Shown: positions 42,847-51,451 of the stretch, in pieces
Numbering within the stretch: the stretch's first letter is position 1
How the letters are laid out: each line of letters starts with the position of its first letter
Position numbers and translations under genes: made by a program
The notes under the pieces: model-generated
Databases searched by the model: none
What the model was told of the DNA's origin: nothing
Seen by the model: only the letters and a program-made list of their open reading frames with translations
DNA from: Desulfatibacillum aliphaticivorans DSM 15576
GTDB lineage: Bacteria > Desulfobacterota > Desulfobacteria > Desulfobacterales > Desulfatibacillaceae
Direction: 5' to 3'
NCBI RefSeq assembly: GCF_000429905.1
Contig: NZ_AUCT01000006.1
Location: forward strand, 1-64,000
DNA length: 64,000 nt

Positions 42847-43943
42847 TTGTAGGACACGGCGGAAACATCGCCGAAGCAGCAGCAAAAATGGGGCTGAAGC
42901 CCTCCGATATCATGGATATGAGCTCCAACACCAACCCCCTGGGGCCCATGCCCGGCATGCTGGACTATTTGAAGAATTCCATGGACTGCTCCGTAAACCT
43001 GCCCGAGGCGGATGCGGGGTCGACAACGCAGGCTTTCGCGGATTTGCACGGTCTGGACGCAGCAAACGTCCTGGCTGCGGGCGGCACCACCCAGTTCATC
43101 TACTCCCTGCCAAGGATTTTTTCCTCTGGCAAGGCGTTGATTTTAGGGCCGACTTATTCGGATTACGCCGACGCCTGCCTCATGAACAACATGCCTTTCG
43201 CCCGGGGCTTTTCAGAACCGGGCGGCAGCTTCAAGCACGATCCAGCGGACATCGCAAGCGCCGCCAAGGACAGCAACCTGGTCTTTTGGTGCAACCCCAA
43301 CAACCCCACGGGCGACCTGTACACTCCGGACGAAATCCGATGGACGGCTGAAAAGCGGCCCGAGACGGTATTTGTCGTGGACGAGTCGTACCTTCCCTTT
43401 GTCCGGGATTATGCAGACTATTCTTTGGCAAAAGCCAAGCTGGATAACGTGATTGTGTTGAGCTCCTTTTCGAAAATATTCAAAGTTCCCGGCCTGCGGA
43501 TCGGCTTTGCCGTCGCCCCCCCAAGACTGAAGGAAAAACTGGCGTCCTATCAACTCCCTTGGAGCGTGGGAAGTCTGGCCCAGAAGGCGGTTTCGTTCGC
43601 AGCGGATAATTATGAAGATGCCTTGGCCTATGTTGAAAAAACGGCCGGTTACACGGCCCGGGAGCATAAAATCATGGAGGGAAGGGCGGCCTCGGCCAAA
43701 GGCCTGACAGCCTATCCCGGCGCTGCGCCGTTTGTGCTTTTTAAGCTGCCCGAAAGATCGGACGCCCAAGCCGTCTGGAAAGGCATGCTGGAAAATCGCC
43801 TTTTAATTCGGAACTGCGCCAATTTTCAGGGATTGGGTCCGGCTTACGTCCGCATTTCCCTGAAAGATCCCCAATCCAACGCCAAGGCAGTGAACCTGCT
43901 GGCCTCCCTGGCGAACGATTTCATAGAAAAGGAAAGCGCATGA
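42843..43943 (+). CDS. cobD: L-threonine-O-3-phosphate decarboxylase (PLP aminotransferase fold)
   Basis: The 366-residue PLP enzyme makes aminopropanol phosphate, the linker used by CbiB. It has an N-terminal VGHGGNIAEAAAKMGLKPSDIMDMSSNTNP (in parts), VLAAGGTTQFIYSLP, WCNPNNPTGDLY, VVDESYLPF and the PLP lysine in SSFSKIFKVPGLRIGF. HGGN and DMSSNTNP are typical of the Salmonella CobD type rather than histidinol-phosphate aminotransferases. Position between cobS and cbiB supports this. Confidence 0.92.
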   Translation: MIVGHGGNIAEAAAKMGLKPSDIMDMSSNTNPLGPMPGMLDYLKNSMDCSVNLPEADAGSTTQAFADLHGLDAANVLAAGGTTQFIYSLPRIFSSGKALILGPTYSDYADACLMNNMPFARGFSEPGGSFKHDPADIASAAKDSNLVFWCNPNNPTGDLYTPDEIRWTAEKRPETVFVVDESYLPFVRDYADYSLAKAKLDNVIVLSSFSKIFKVPGLRIGFAVAPPRLKEKLASYQLPWSVGSLAQKAVSFAADNYEDALAYVEKTAGYTAREHKIMEGRAASAKGLTAYPGAAPFVLFKLPERSDAQAVWKGMLENRLLIRNCANFQGLGPAYVRISLKDPQSNAKAVNLLASLANDFIEKESA

Positions 43944-44899
43944 CGCCCGAGTTGCCCCTGCCTTTGTGGCAGGCCCTTATCATCGCATTCATCCTGGACA
44001 TGATCCTGGGCGATCCTCAGGGCATGCCCCATCCCATCCGCCTTATGGGCCGGTTGATCGAAGGCTGGGAGCCGCGTTTCCGGCGTCTGCCCATCCCCAC
44101 GGTCTGGGCCGGGGCTTTGTTCACGTTATGCCTCGTGGCCCTGGTTTGGATCTCCGCCTGGCTGGTTTTGGCCGCGGGCGCGGCCATGCATCCCTGGTTG
44201 GGCGCCGGCCTGGAAATAATCATCCTGTATTTCAGCATCGCCCCCCGGTGCCTGGACAAGGCGGCTTACGCCGTGGAAAAGCCCCTGCGCCAGGGAGACG
44301 CTGAAAAGGCCCGGGCCGAGCTTTCCATGATCGTCGGGCGGGAGACCAAGGATTTAACGCCTACTCAGATGTCCCGGGCGGCCGTGGAAACCGTGGCGGA
44401 AAATTTTGTGGACGGCGTGCTGTCGCCTTTATTCTGGATCGCCGTGGGAGGCGCACCGGCGGCAATGGCGTTTAAGATGACCAGCACCCTGGATTCCATG
44501 GTGGGCTATAAAAATGAGCAGTACATCCTGTTCGGCAAGGCCTCGGCCCGGTTGGACGACGTCGCCAATTTTATCCCGGCGCGCCTTTCCATCCCCATCA
44601 TCGCTCTGGCCGCCCGATTGCTTGGCCTCTCGCATAAGGCTGCATTTAAAACAGCCGTACTGGAGGGAAAAAACCATAAAAGCCCCAATGCCGGATTCCC
44701 CGAGGCCGCCTTTGCCGGCGCTTTGGAAATCCGCTTGAACGGTCCGGCCGTGTATCACGGCGAGTTGGTGGACAAGCCCTTTTTAGGAGAAAAATTCGGC
44801 GATCCCGGAGCGGAGCACATTACAAAGGCGCGGCGCCTTATGCTGGCCTCGTCTTTTCTGGGATTGCTTTTCGCCGTCTTAGCAGCGGCGGTATTTTAA
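43940..44899 (+). CDS. cbiB: Adenosylcobinamide-phosphate synthase CbiB
   Basis: This membrane protein attaches aminopropanol phosphate to adenosylcobyric acid. The 319-residue sequence shows LDMILGDPQGMPHPIRLMGRLI (in parts), RETKDLTPTQMSRAAVETVAENFVDGVLSPLFW (in parts), FKMTSTLDSMVGYKNE and LDDVANFIPARL, the standard CbiB blocks. About five helices are expected. ATGA overlap with the preceding gene. Confidence 0.95.
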   Translation: MTPELPLPLWQALIIAFILDMILGDPQGMPHPIRLMGRLIEGWEPRFRRLPIPTVWAGALFTLCLVALVWISAWLVLAAGAAMHPWLGAGLEIIILYFSIAPRCLDKAAYAVEKPLRQGDAEKARAELSMIVGRETKDLTPTQMSRAAVETVAENFVDGVLSPLFWIAVGGAPAAMAFKMTSTLDSMVGYKNEQYILFGKASARLDDVANFIPARLSIPIIALAARLLGLSHKAAFKTAVLEGKNHKSPNAGFPEAAFAGALEIRLNGPAVYHGELVDKPFLGEKFGDPGAEHITKARRLMLASSFLGLLFAVLAAAVF

Positions 44900-44919
44900 A
44901 TAATCAAAGGAGTTTAGCA

Positions 44920-46002
44920 GTGGAAACAAACATCAAAAACCTTCAGGACGTTTTGGATAACATCCAGCCCATTGATGAATCCATGGTGGAGCAAGCCATA
45001 GAGCATACAGCCAGGCTGGCCGTGCCGCCCAGGGCTTTGGGCCGGTTGCATGATATTGGCGAGAAGCTGTGCGGAATTATGGGCTCCCAGGACCCGGACG
45101 TCGCCTCCAAGGCCGTGATCGTCATGGCCGGAGACCACGGCATTGTGGACGAGGGCGTGAGCGCCTTTCCCCAGGAAGTCACCGGAGAGATGGTCAAGAA
45201 TTTCCTGGCGGGCGGCGCGGGCATTAATTGCCTGTGCAGGCACGTGGGCGCCAAGGTGATCGTGGTGGACATGGGCATGAAGGTGGATCCCATGGCCTTG
45301 GGACTGGAAACCGGCGGCATTTTCTTTTCCCACAAGATCGCTCCGGGTACGGAGAACTTCGCCAAAGGCCCGGCCATGACCAAAGAACAGGCGGAAAAGG
45401 CCATCCTGTGCGGGTTTGAAAGGGCTTCCGCGCTGATAAACGAAGGCGTGCAAGTGCTTGGCACCGGCGACATGGGCATTGGAAACACCACTCCATCGGC
45501 GGCCATCGGCGCGGTATTGACCGGCGCCAGCCTGGACGACATGACCGGCCGGGGCACAGGCGTGGACGACGAAGGCCTCAAGCGTAAAAAAGCCGCCATC
45601 CAAAAAGGAATCGACGTGAACCAGCCCAATCCCAAAGACGGCCTGGACGTTTTGGCCAAGGTGGGCGGCTACGAAATCGCGGGCATAGCCGGGGTCGTTC
45701 TGGCTGCCGCCTATCACAAAAAGCCGGTGGTCATTGACGGGTTCATTTCCACGGCGGGCGCTTTGATCGCCCATGCTTTATGCCCGTTGGCCGGGCAGTA
45801 TATGTTCGCCGGGCATTGCTCGGAAGAGCCGGGACACAAGCTCATGCTGGATCATCTGGGCCTTACGCCCATCCTGGACCTGGGCCTCAGGCTGGGCGAA
45901 GGCACCGGCGGGGCCTTGGCCATGAATATTCTGGAAGCGTCGGTCAAGGTTTTCAAGGAAGTCCTGACCTTTGAACAGGCGGGCGTGACCAATAAGGAAT
46001 AG
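44920..46002 (+). CDS. cobT: Nicotinate-nucleotide--benzimidazole phosphoribosyltransferase CobT
   Basis: CobT activates the lower-ligand base to its alpha-ribotide. The 360 residues show PPRALGRLHDIGEKLCGIMG (in parts), VIVMAGDHGIVDEGVSAFPQEVT (in parts), GGAGINCLCRHVGAK, TGDMGIGNTTPSAAI and DGFISTAGALIAHAL, with a glutamate-containing C-terminal loop (LDLGLRLGEGTGGALA) that is typical of the catalytic Glu region. A GTG start at 44920 is supported by AAGGAG. Given bzaF upstream, its natural base may be 5-hydroxybenzimidazole. Confidence 0.96.
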   Translation: METNIKNLQDVLDNIQPIDESMVEQAIEHTARLAVPPRALGRLHDIGEKLCGIMGSQDPDVASKAVIVMAGDHGIVDEGVSAFPQEVTGEMVKNFLAGGAGINCLCRHVGAKVIVVDMGMKVDPMALGLETGGIFFSHKIAPGTENFAKGPAMTKEQAEKAILCGFERASALINEGVQVLGTGDMGIGNTTPSAAIGAVLTGASLDDMTGRGTGVDDEGLKRKKAAIQKGIDVNQPNPKDGLDVLAKVGGYEIAGIAGVVLAAAYHKKPVVIDGFISTAGALIAHALCPLAGQYMFAGHCSEEPGHKLMLDHLGLTPILDLGLRLGEGTGGALAMNILEASVKVFKEVLTFEQAGVTNKE

Positions 46003-46046
46003 ACGCCTCCGGGAATGGGAGCAGGTTGCCAGCAAACAGGGCTTGA

Positions 46047-46862
46047 TCAAGCCTTGTTTGCATAAGGCCGGAGCACTTCCAGGGAACGTTCCAGATGCCT
46101 TTGGGTGAAAATTTCAAGGGTTAAAACCCTTTCCGGCTGACCGGGCCTGTTAATGCGATTCATCAGATCATCCAGCAAGGCGGGGACCGCATGGGAGATA
46201 TCCGTGTGGTCATGGCCTTCACGCACCCCATGCAGATGGAGTATCCTGGCTTTGTGCAGATATTTGTCCAGGTGCTCCTCCACGTTGTATCCCCCGATGA
46301 TCAAATGGCCTATGTCCAGGCAGACGGACAAGTCCAAGTCCCAGACCACGCTTTCCACCATGCTGAAGGGGTAGTCCAGGGTTTCGATGCAGATGTCATG
46401 CGGCGCCGCAAGGGGAAAAATCTCCGTCAACGACTTGACGTGCTGATCCACCCACAAAGCCGGATCGTCCACGGGGTTTTGTCCCCGCCTGTCCCCGTGC
46501 AGATGGCATACATAGGCGAAAGGGTCGCAGGGCGCCATGCGGTCGATCACCCGCTTGATTTTTTCCACCGAGGATTTGCGCACGGATTCATCCGCGCTGC
46601 CGGTCCAGGTGTCCAGGGGCAAGTGGACGGTGTATGTCAGGTCGTTATCCTGGGCCATTTTTTTGAGTTCGCGAACTTGATCGGGCGTGGGAATATTGGA
46701 CAACTCGTCCGATTCAAACAATACCAGTTCAACGTCGTCAATCTTGTCCGCCAGAAAAGCAATATTAGGCAAGACGTCATCGGGTATGATATAAGAAGTT
46801 GTTCCCAAGCGGAACTCAAAGGCTTTTTTTAACGAAATGTTTTTTGCGTCAGCGTAGCTCAT
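46047..46862 (-). CDS. cbiR: AP-endonuclease-2-like TIM-barrel protein, probable cobamide remodelling hydrolase CbiR
   Basis: The 271-residue protein has an endonuclease IV/xylose-isomerase-like TIM barrel: FRLGTTSYIIPDDVLPNIAFL at the start, VELVLFESDELSNIP, YTVHLPLDTW, VCHLHGD, ICIETLDYPFSMVESVV, CLDIGHLIIGGYNVEEHLD (in parts) and ILHLHGVREGHDHTD, with many His/Glu/Asp metal-ligand candidates. CbiR, described in Akkermansia, is of this superfamily and removes the lower nucleotide of foreign cobamides so the corrin can be rebuilt. Location convergent to cobT supports that reading. ATG 46862 follows AGAAAG; the frame upstream adds a non-conserved stretch. Fold is confident, function inferred. 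Confidence 0.65.
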   Translation of the reverse strand: MSYADAKNISLKKAFEFRLGTTSYIIPDDVLPNIAFLADKIDDVELVLFESDELSNIPTPDQVRELKKMAQDNDLTYTVHLPLDTWTGSADESVRKSSVEKIKRVIDRMAPCDPFAYVCHLHGDRRGQNPVDDPALWVDQHVKSLTEIFPLAAPHDICIETLDYPFSMVESVVWDLDLSVCLDIGHLIIGGYNVEEHLDKYLHKARILHLHGVREGHDHTDISHAVPALLDDLMNRINRPGQPERVLTLEIFTQRHLERSLEVLRPYANKA

Positions 46863-47137
46863 GTTATTCTTTCTATGTAAAAAATTACCGCTCTCCAAAG
46901 CTGCTTTTATTGCTACCCCGAAATTCGTTCCCGGTAAAGGCAATTCTTGCATTTTTTTGTCCTTGAAAAAAAGACGGACGTTCGCTTTTAATCTCTTTGT
47001 TTTACTCCGGATTCCATGCATCCGAAAAAAGCCTTCCCGGTATGGTGCTTGCATAACTTTAAATGGGTTTTTCCATGGAGAAAAACGCTTGCTTTTACTG
47101 ACTTAGGGCGCAAGAGCTTTTATTTAAGGAGGTTTGG

Positions 47138-47947
47138 ATGCAAAGATTGGTTTGGCTGCTTATTTTTCTTTCCCTGTTCGTTTCTTTTCCCGCGTTCGGC
47201 ATGGAGCGTTTCAAAATTGTCACCACGGAAGAGATGCGCACCATGCTTCAGCAGAGAGAAGAGGGGAAGATCGACTTTTTGTTGGTGAACACCTTGGACA
47301 AATTGTTGTTCGACAACGAATCCATCCCCGGCTCCATCAACGTTCCCTGGGCCAGTGTGGATAAAGCCGTGCACCGCCTTGGGACCGACAAGGATCATCC
47401 GATCATCTTGTATTGCAAGGGGTATCGGTGAGTCTTTTCCTACAAGACGGCGGTCGCCCTCAAAAAACATGGGTTCACGAATATACGCATCTATAACGGC
47501 GGCTTGAAAGACTGGGAAAAGTCCGGTTACGAAATTGAAGTCAGGAACCCCCTGCCGCAATATGACGGCAAATACATGGACGCCCAGGAACTGGCGGCGC
47601 TTATCAGCCGGGCTGAAACCCAGGGGTGCAAGGACCCGGACGGAAATCCTTTATTCACCCTTTTGGATTACAGAACCGAACTGGCGAATAATTCCGGCGA
47701 AAACATGCAGGTAATTAAAACCAATTGCCCCAAATTGATCATGCACTTGGACGATTTCGCCGATCCCGTCCAAAGAGGCCTGATACCGCGCAAAGGGCTG
47801 GTTGTTCTGGTTTGCGAGACGGGAAACCGCGATCCCTTTGCCATGCGCTACTTGCACAGTCACGGATATGACAATGTGGCCGGGCTTCGGTTTGGCATGC
47901 GCGCCTGGATCAAGGAGGATTACGCCGTGGAAGAGTATCAGTATTAG
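47138..47947 (+). CDS. Exported tandem-rhodanese selenoprotein (in-frame UGA read as Sec)
   Basis: The frame 47138-47947 is broken only by TGA at 47429-47431. Read as selenocysteine, it gives a 269-residue product: signal peptide (VWLLIFLSLFVSFPAFG), rhodanese domain 1 with IILYCKGYR-U-VFSYKTAVALKKHGF, then IYNGGLKDWEKSGYEI, a normal continuation of the rhodanese fold. Domain 2 (about 155-269) has its own active loop CETGNRDP. Sec lies five residues after the catalytic-loop Cys. A short hairpin (GGC, loop GGUC, GCC) sits about 20 nt after the UGA. Rhodanese-related selenoproteins are known in Deltaproteobacteria. It would act in the periplasm on sulfur or selenium species. Confidence 0.85.
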
Positions 47948-47980
47948 TTTTAGATGAGGCAAAGCGCTGGAAAGCAGATA

Positions 47981-50740
47981 ATGGCCGAAAATTCAGAAAA
48001 ATCGTTAAAAAGAGCTTTATGGACCGGGATCAGCGTGATTTTCGTCATATTTTTTCTTTTGGCGGCGAACTACTGGCTGACCACCCAATCCAACAAGTCG
48101 TTTGAGGATCTGTACAACATTTCAGGCTCCAAGGACTCTTTTTACGCTCTGACTCTGAGCGAGGACATCGCCCTGGGAGATCCTTCCCACCACAAGGACG
48201 TTGATTCCAAGCTCACGACCCTGGAAGCCCAATGCATGCAATGCCACGATTCCAGGCATCAGAACGTCCTGCTCAAACGAAAGAAGTTGTTTCAGGAATT
48301 GTACGATGTCACCAGGAAGTCGGAAAACTCCTATTTTCTGGTGCGCGAGCGGTTTATGGATCTGTTGGCCAGCGTCAAATACATCCACCAGCATCACATT
48401 GTGTATCTGCGCAACATGGTGGAAAAGGGGGAGTCCTCCCCCGGCTACGGCGTTGAGGACGATTTTAAAAGGAGCTCCGCCCATTCCGCTTCCGAAGTGG
48501 ATATTTTGGACGCCGCCTCGGCCATTCGCACCAGCCTTTTCGACGCCTTTGGGATCTTTCACGCCCTGGAGCAGGGCCGGCAGGTTTTTGAAGTGGAAAA
48601 GGCTTTTAAAAGCCGCATAGAAGCCTTTTACGCGTCGGTGAACACCTTCGAGGACTACTCCCTGGACGCCCAGGACGGCATTTTGGTGGAAGAGCTTTTG
48701 CAAATGGGGAGAGGGTTTGAGGATTCTTTCGGAAACCTTCTTTTGATGGAAACCCGAAAAAGAGAACTGCAGCAGCGGCTTGAGGTGGAAAGCCTCTCCA
48801 TTAAACAGCTTTTGGGGGATCTCGCCTCCCATTTCGCCCAACGGTACGAGGACTCCAAAAAAAACACCCGCCTGCTTCAGCTTGCAGCTTTGGGGATCGC
48901 CTTTGTCTTTGTGTTTTTGAATTTTCTCATCGGCAGGAGGATTACCCGGGAAACCCACCGCATCGCCATGGAAACCATCCGAATCGGTCAGGACATTTCT
49001 TATCAGATCCCGCTGGGCGACAAGACGTTCCAGGAGTTTGACATTGTGTTGCGTACGTTGAATTCCATGGCCGGGCGATTGCACAGCAACCTCTTGCGCC
49101 TGGAAAAATCCCGGGAGCATCTGGAGGAGGCGGTGGAGGAGCGCACCCGGGAATTGAAGCTGGCCAACGCCCATTTGATCGATGAAATGGCGGACCGGCG
49201 CAAAGCTCAGGTGGCTTTGGCTGAAAGTGAAGAGCGGTTAAAGAACGTGGTGGATCACATTAGCGCCGGCATTATCATCATCGATGCTGACACCTATCGC
49301 GTGGTATCGGCCAACCCCTTCGCCCAAAACCTGTTGGCGCCCGAAGGGGAGTCCCTTGTGGGCAGAAATTGGCAGGAGCACGTGGACGCGTCCGACGCCT
49401 CGTCTTCTCCCGGAAATCGAACGCGTATAGGCGGCTACGAGAAAACCTTGCTGGATATGCAAAATAAGCCGGTGCACGTCCTTTCCACGGTCATTCCCCT
49501 GGTTCTTGACCGGAAAAACCACCTGCTGGAAAGTTTTATCGACATTCGCCAATTGCGGGAAGCCCAGGAAAAGCGCAGGGATCTGGAAACCCAGTTGGAG
49601 CGCTCCCGCAAGATGGAGGCCATCGGCACCCTGGCCGGCGGCATCGCTCATGATTTCAACAACATCCTGGCGGCTATCATAGGCTACTCCGAACTGGCGG
49701 CTTTTGATTTGCCCGAGGACCATCCTTCCCATGCGCATATTCAGGAGGTGTTGAAAGCTTCCGAAAGGGCGAAAAGGATCATCAAGCAAATTCTTGCTTT
49801 CAGCCGCAGGAGCGAGCCGGAGCAATCCCTGATTCGTTTGGAGGAGATCCTGGACGAGGTTTTGACTTTGATCCGGGCCTCCTTCCCCAGTTCCATTGAA
49901 ATCCGTAAGAAAATTTTTTGCGAGAACGACCGGATTATGGGGGACTCCACCCAGCTTCATCAGGTCTTTATGAATCTGCTTACCAACGCCCGGCATGCGG
50001 TTTCGGAGGAAACCGGCGTGGTGGAGGCGGCCGTGGAATCCGTGGACGTCACAGATCATGCGTGGGCCACAAAGCATTCCATCATTCCCGGGCCGTTCTT
50101 GAAGATTTCCATCACGGACAACGGTCATGGCATGGACGAGGTGACCCTGCAAAGAATATTCGACCCCTATTTTACCACCAAGGAAAAGGGCAAGGGCACA
50201 GGCATGGGCCTGGCGGTGGTGGAAGGGGTGGTCACCAGCCATTTCGGGACTATTACGGTAGACAGCAAGCCCGGCCGCGGCGCCACCTTCGCCATCTGGC
50301 TGCCCGCCATTGAAAAAGGGGAGGAAACCGCGATTCATGGCGATGAAACCATCCAAACCGGCGCCGAGTCCGTGCTTTTTGTGGATGACGAGGAAATGCT
50401 GGTGAAATTCGGAGAGCGCATGCTTTCCGTGCTTGGTTACAAGGTTCAGGCGTTCACGGACCCCCTGGCGGCTTTGGAGGCCTTTCAGGAAAATCCCAAG
50501 GGCTTTGACCTGGTTGTTACGGACCTCACCATGCCCGGCCTCTCGGGAGACAAGCTGGCGTCTGAAATCCTCAAGATCCGGCCTGACATCCCCATAATTC
50601 TGGCCACGGGATACCCCAGGAGCTTCACGCAGAAAAGGGCTCTGGAAATCGGCATACGCTCCGTTTTCCTCAAGCCCTTCCTCGCCACTGAGTTTTCCCT
50701 GGCCATCCGGAAAGTGTTGGATGGACAGCCTGATGCCTGA
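47981..50740 (+). CDS. Hybrid histidine kinase with periplasmic c-type heme sensor
   Basis: A 919-residue sensor. TM1 is about 13-33. The periplasmic domain has the c-type heme motif CMQCH (85-89) and long helices, and TM2 (LLQLAALGIAFVFVFLNFLIG) lies near 300. HAMP and coiled coil follow, then a PAS domain (ERLKNVVDHISAGIIIIDAD). HisKA has the phosphorylatable His in GTLAGGIAHDFNNILA, and the HATPase has N-, G1- and G2-boxes (NLLTNARHAV, DNGHGM, GKGTGMGLAVV). A C-terminal receiver has phosphoacceptor Asp in VVTDLTMPGLSG. No DNA-binding output is attached. It probably senses redox state or a gas ligand through heme and lies 33 bp after the selenorhodanese. ATG 47981 follows GGAAAG; ATG 47954 is an alternative. 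Confidence 0.92.
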   Translation: MAENSEKSLKRALWTGISVIFVIFFLLAANYWLTTQSNKSFEDLYNISGSKDSFYALTLSEDIALGDPSHHKDVDSKLTTLEAQCMQCHDSRHQNVLLKRKKLFQELYDVTRKSENSYFLVRERFMDLLASVKYIHQHHIVYLRNMVEKGESSPGYGVEDDFKRSSAHSASEVDILDAASAIRTSLFDAFGIFHALEQGRQVFEVEKAFKSRIEAFYASVNTFEDYSLDAQDGILVEELLQMGRGFEDSFGNLLLMETRKRELQQRLEVESLSIKQLLGDLASHFAQRYEDSKKNTRLLQLAALGIAFVFVFLNFLIGRRITRETHRIAMETIRIGQDISYQIPLGDKTFQEFDIVLRTLNSMAGRLHSNLLRLEKSREHLEEAVEERTRELKLANAHLIDEMADRRKAQVALAESEERLKNVVDHISAGIIIIDADTYRVVSANPFAQNLLAPEGESLVGRNWQEHVDASDASSSPGNRTRIGGYEKTLLDMQNKPVHVLSTVIPLVLDRKNHLLESFIDIRQLREAQEKRRDLETQLERSRKMEAIGTLAGGIAHDFNNILAAIIGYSELAAFDLPEDHPSHAHIQEVLKASERAKRIIKQILAFSRRSEPEQSLIRLEEILDEVLTLIRASFPSSIEIRKKIFCENDRIMGDSTQLHQVFMNLLTNARHAVSEETGVVEAAVESVDVTDHAWATKHSIIPGPFLKISITDNGHGMDEVTLQRIFDPYFTTKEKGKGTGMGLAVVEGVVTSHFGTITVDSKPGRGATFAIWLPAIEKGEETAIHGDETIQTGAESVLFVDDEEMLVKFGERMLSVLGYKVQAFTDPLAALEAFQENPKGFDLVVTDLTMPGLSGDKLASEILKIRPDIPIILATGYPRSFTQKRALEIGIRSVFLKPFLATEFSLAIRKVLDGQPDA

Positions 50741-51101
50741 TCAATGGCTTTGAAGCAGGTGGCAGACCATCCTGAAAAGCGTATTGACCCTGCGGGGATG
50801 ACGGGCTGCTAGGGGAAAGAAAGTTAAGGCGACGGAGTTTTATTTGTTGGGTTTCGTTAATACGCTTTTGGCTTCAGGCGTTGCTCCCGGCGCAAAGATA
50901 AAAGCCCCGTTGGAAAAGATTCTTTAAACTCTTACTAACCTATTATTTTTATGGATAAAACATTGGTTGGATAGAGCGAAGACAGGATGCTATTCTGCTG
51001 AGAAAATGCGTCTTGATCAGATGCATCAAAAGGCTGGTATCACGTTGCGAAACCCAAGAAAAAAGGGCGGCCGCCGCGCACCCACTTAACCCCGCAAGGC
51101 C
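50741..51101. other. Intergenic region without supported gene
   Basis: No gene, RNA or strong hairpin was recognised between the kinase and the converging TPR-like fragment. Confidence 0.35.
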
Positions 51102-51446
51102 TTATGGGCAGTTGCTTTTCATGAAATCCTGGAACCAAACCTGGTCGCGGACATTGTCCAGATCCCTGTCTGTGGATATATGCTTGCATGAAGGCAGTGC
51201 GCCAGCCTCAATCGAAACATTCAGCCATTGTCGGCATCCGTCAAAATCCTTTTCCAAAGCGCAGATGCAGACCATGTCATAAGCGCCCGAGCCTGTTTGA
51301 ATGGACTCGGCCCTTGGAGCTTTTTTCTTGGCTTGCTCCACCAGTGCCGGATCAGGGTTGTTTTCCCGCAAGCCTGTCATTATGATTTCTGGCCTTGTTA
51401 TTGCATACTTGCGTGCAAGGGGCCTTTGATGATATTCGTCTGACAA
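51102..51446 (-). CDS. Short TPR-like protein (possibly a fragment)
   Basis: The 114-residue product resembles the end of a TPR protein: YDMVCICALEKDFDGCRQWLNVSIEAG (in parts), followed by a terminal unit DLDNVRDQVWFQDFM. This looks like the last one or two repeats of a longer family. The N-terminal 30 residues are unlike a repeat. Its upstream end overlaps the possible extended start of the hydrolase gene on the other strand. It may be a decayed remnant. Confidence 0.45.
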   Translation of the reverse strand: MSDEYHQRPLARKYAITRPEIIMTGLRENNPDPALVEQAKKKAPRAESIQTGSGAYDMVCICALEKDFDGCRQWLNVSIEAGALPSCKHISTDRDLDNVRDQVWFQDFMKSNCP

Positions 51447-51451
51447 AGGAG

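Noticed and set aside
47504..47947. Separate rhodanese gene starting at TTG 47504
   Set aside because: The codons between the TGA and this TTG continue the first rhodanese domain in the same frame, so a single Sec-containing gene is better.
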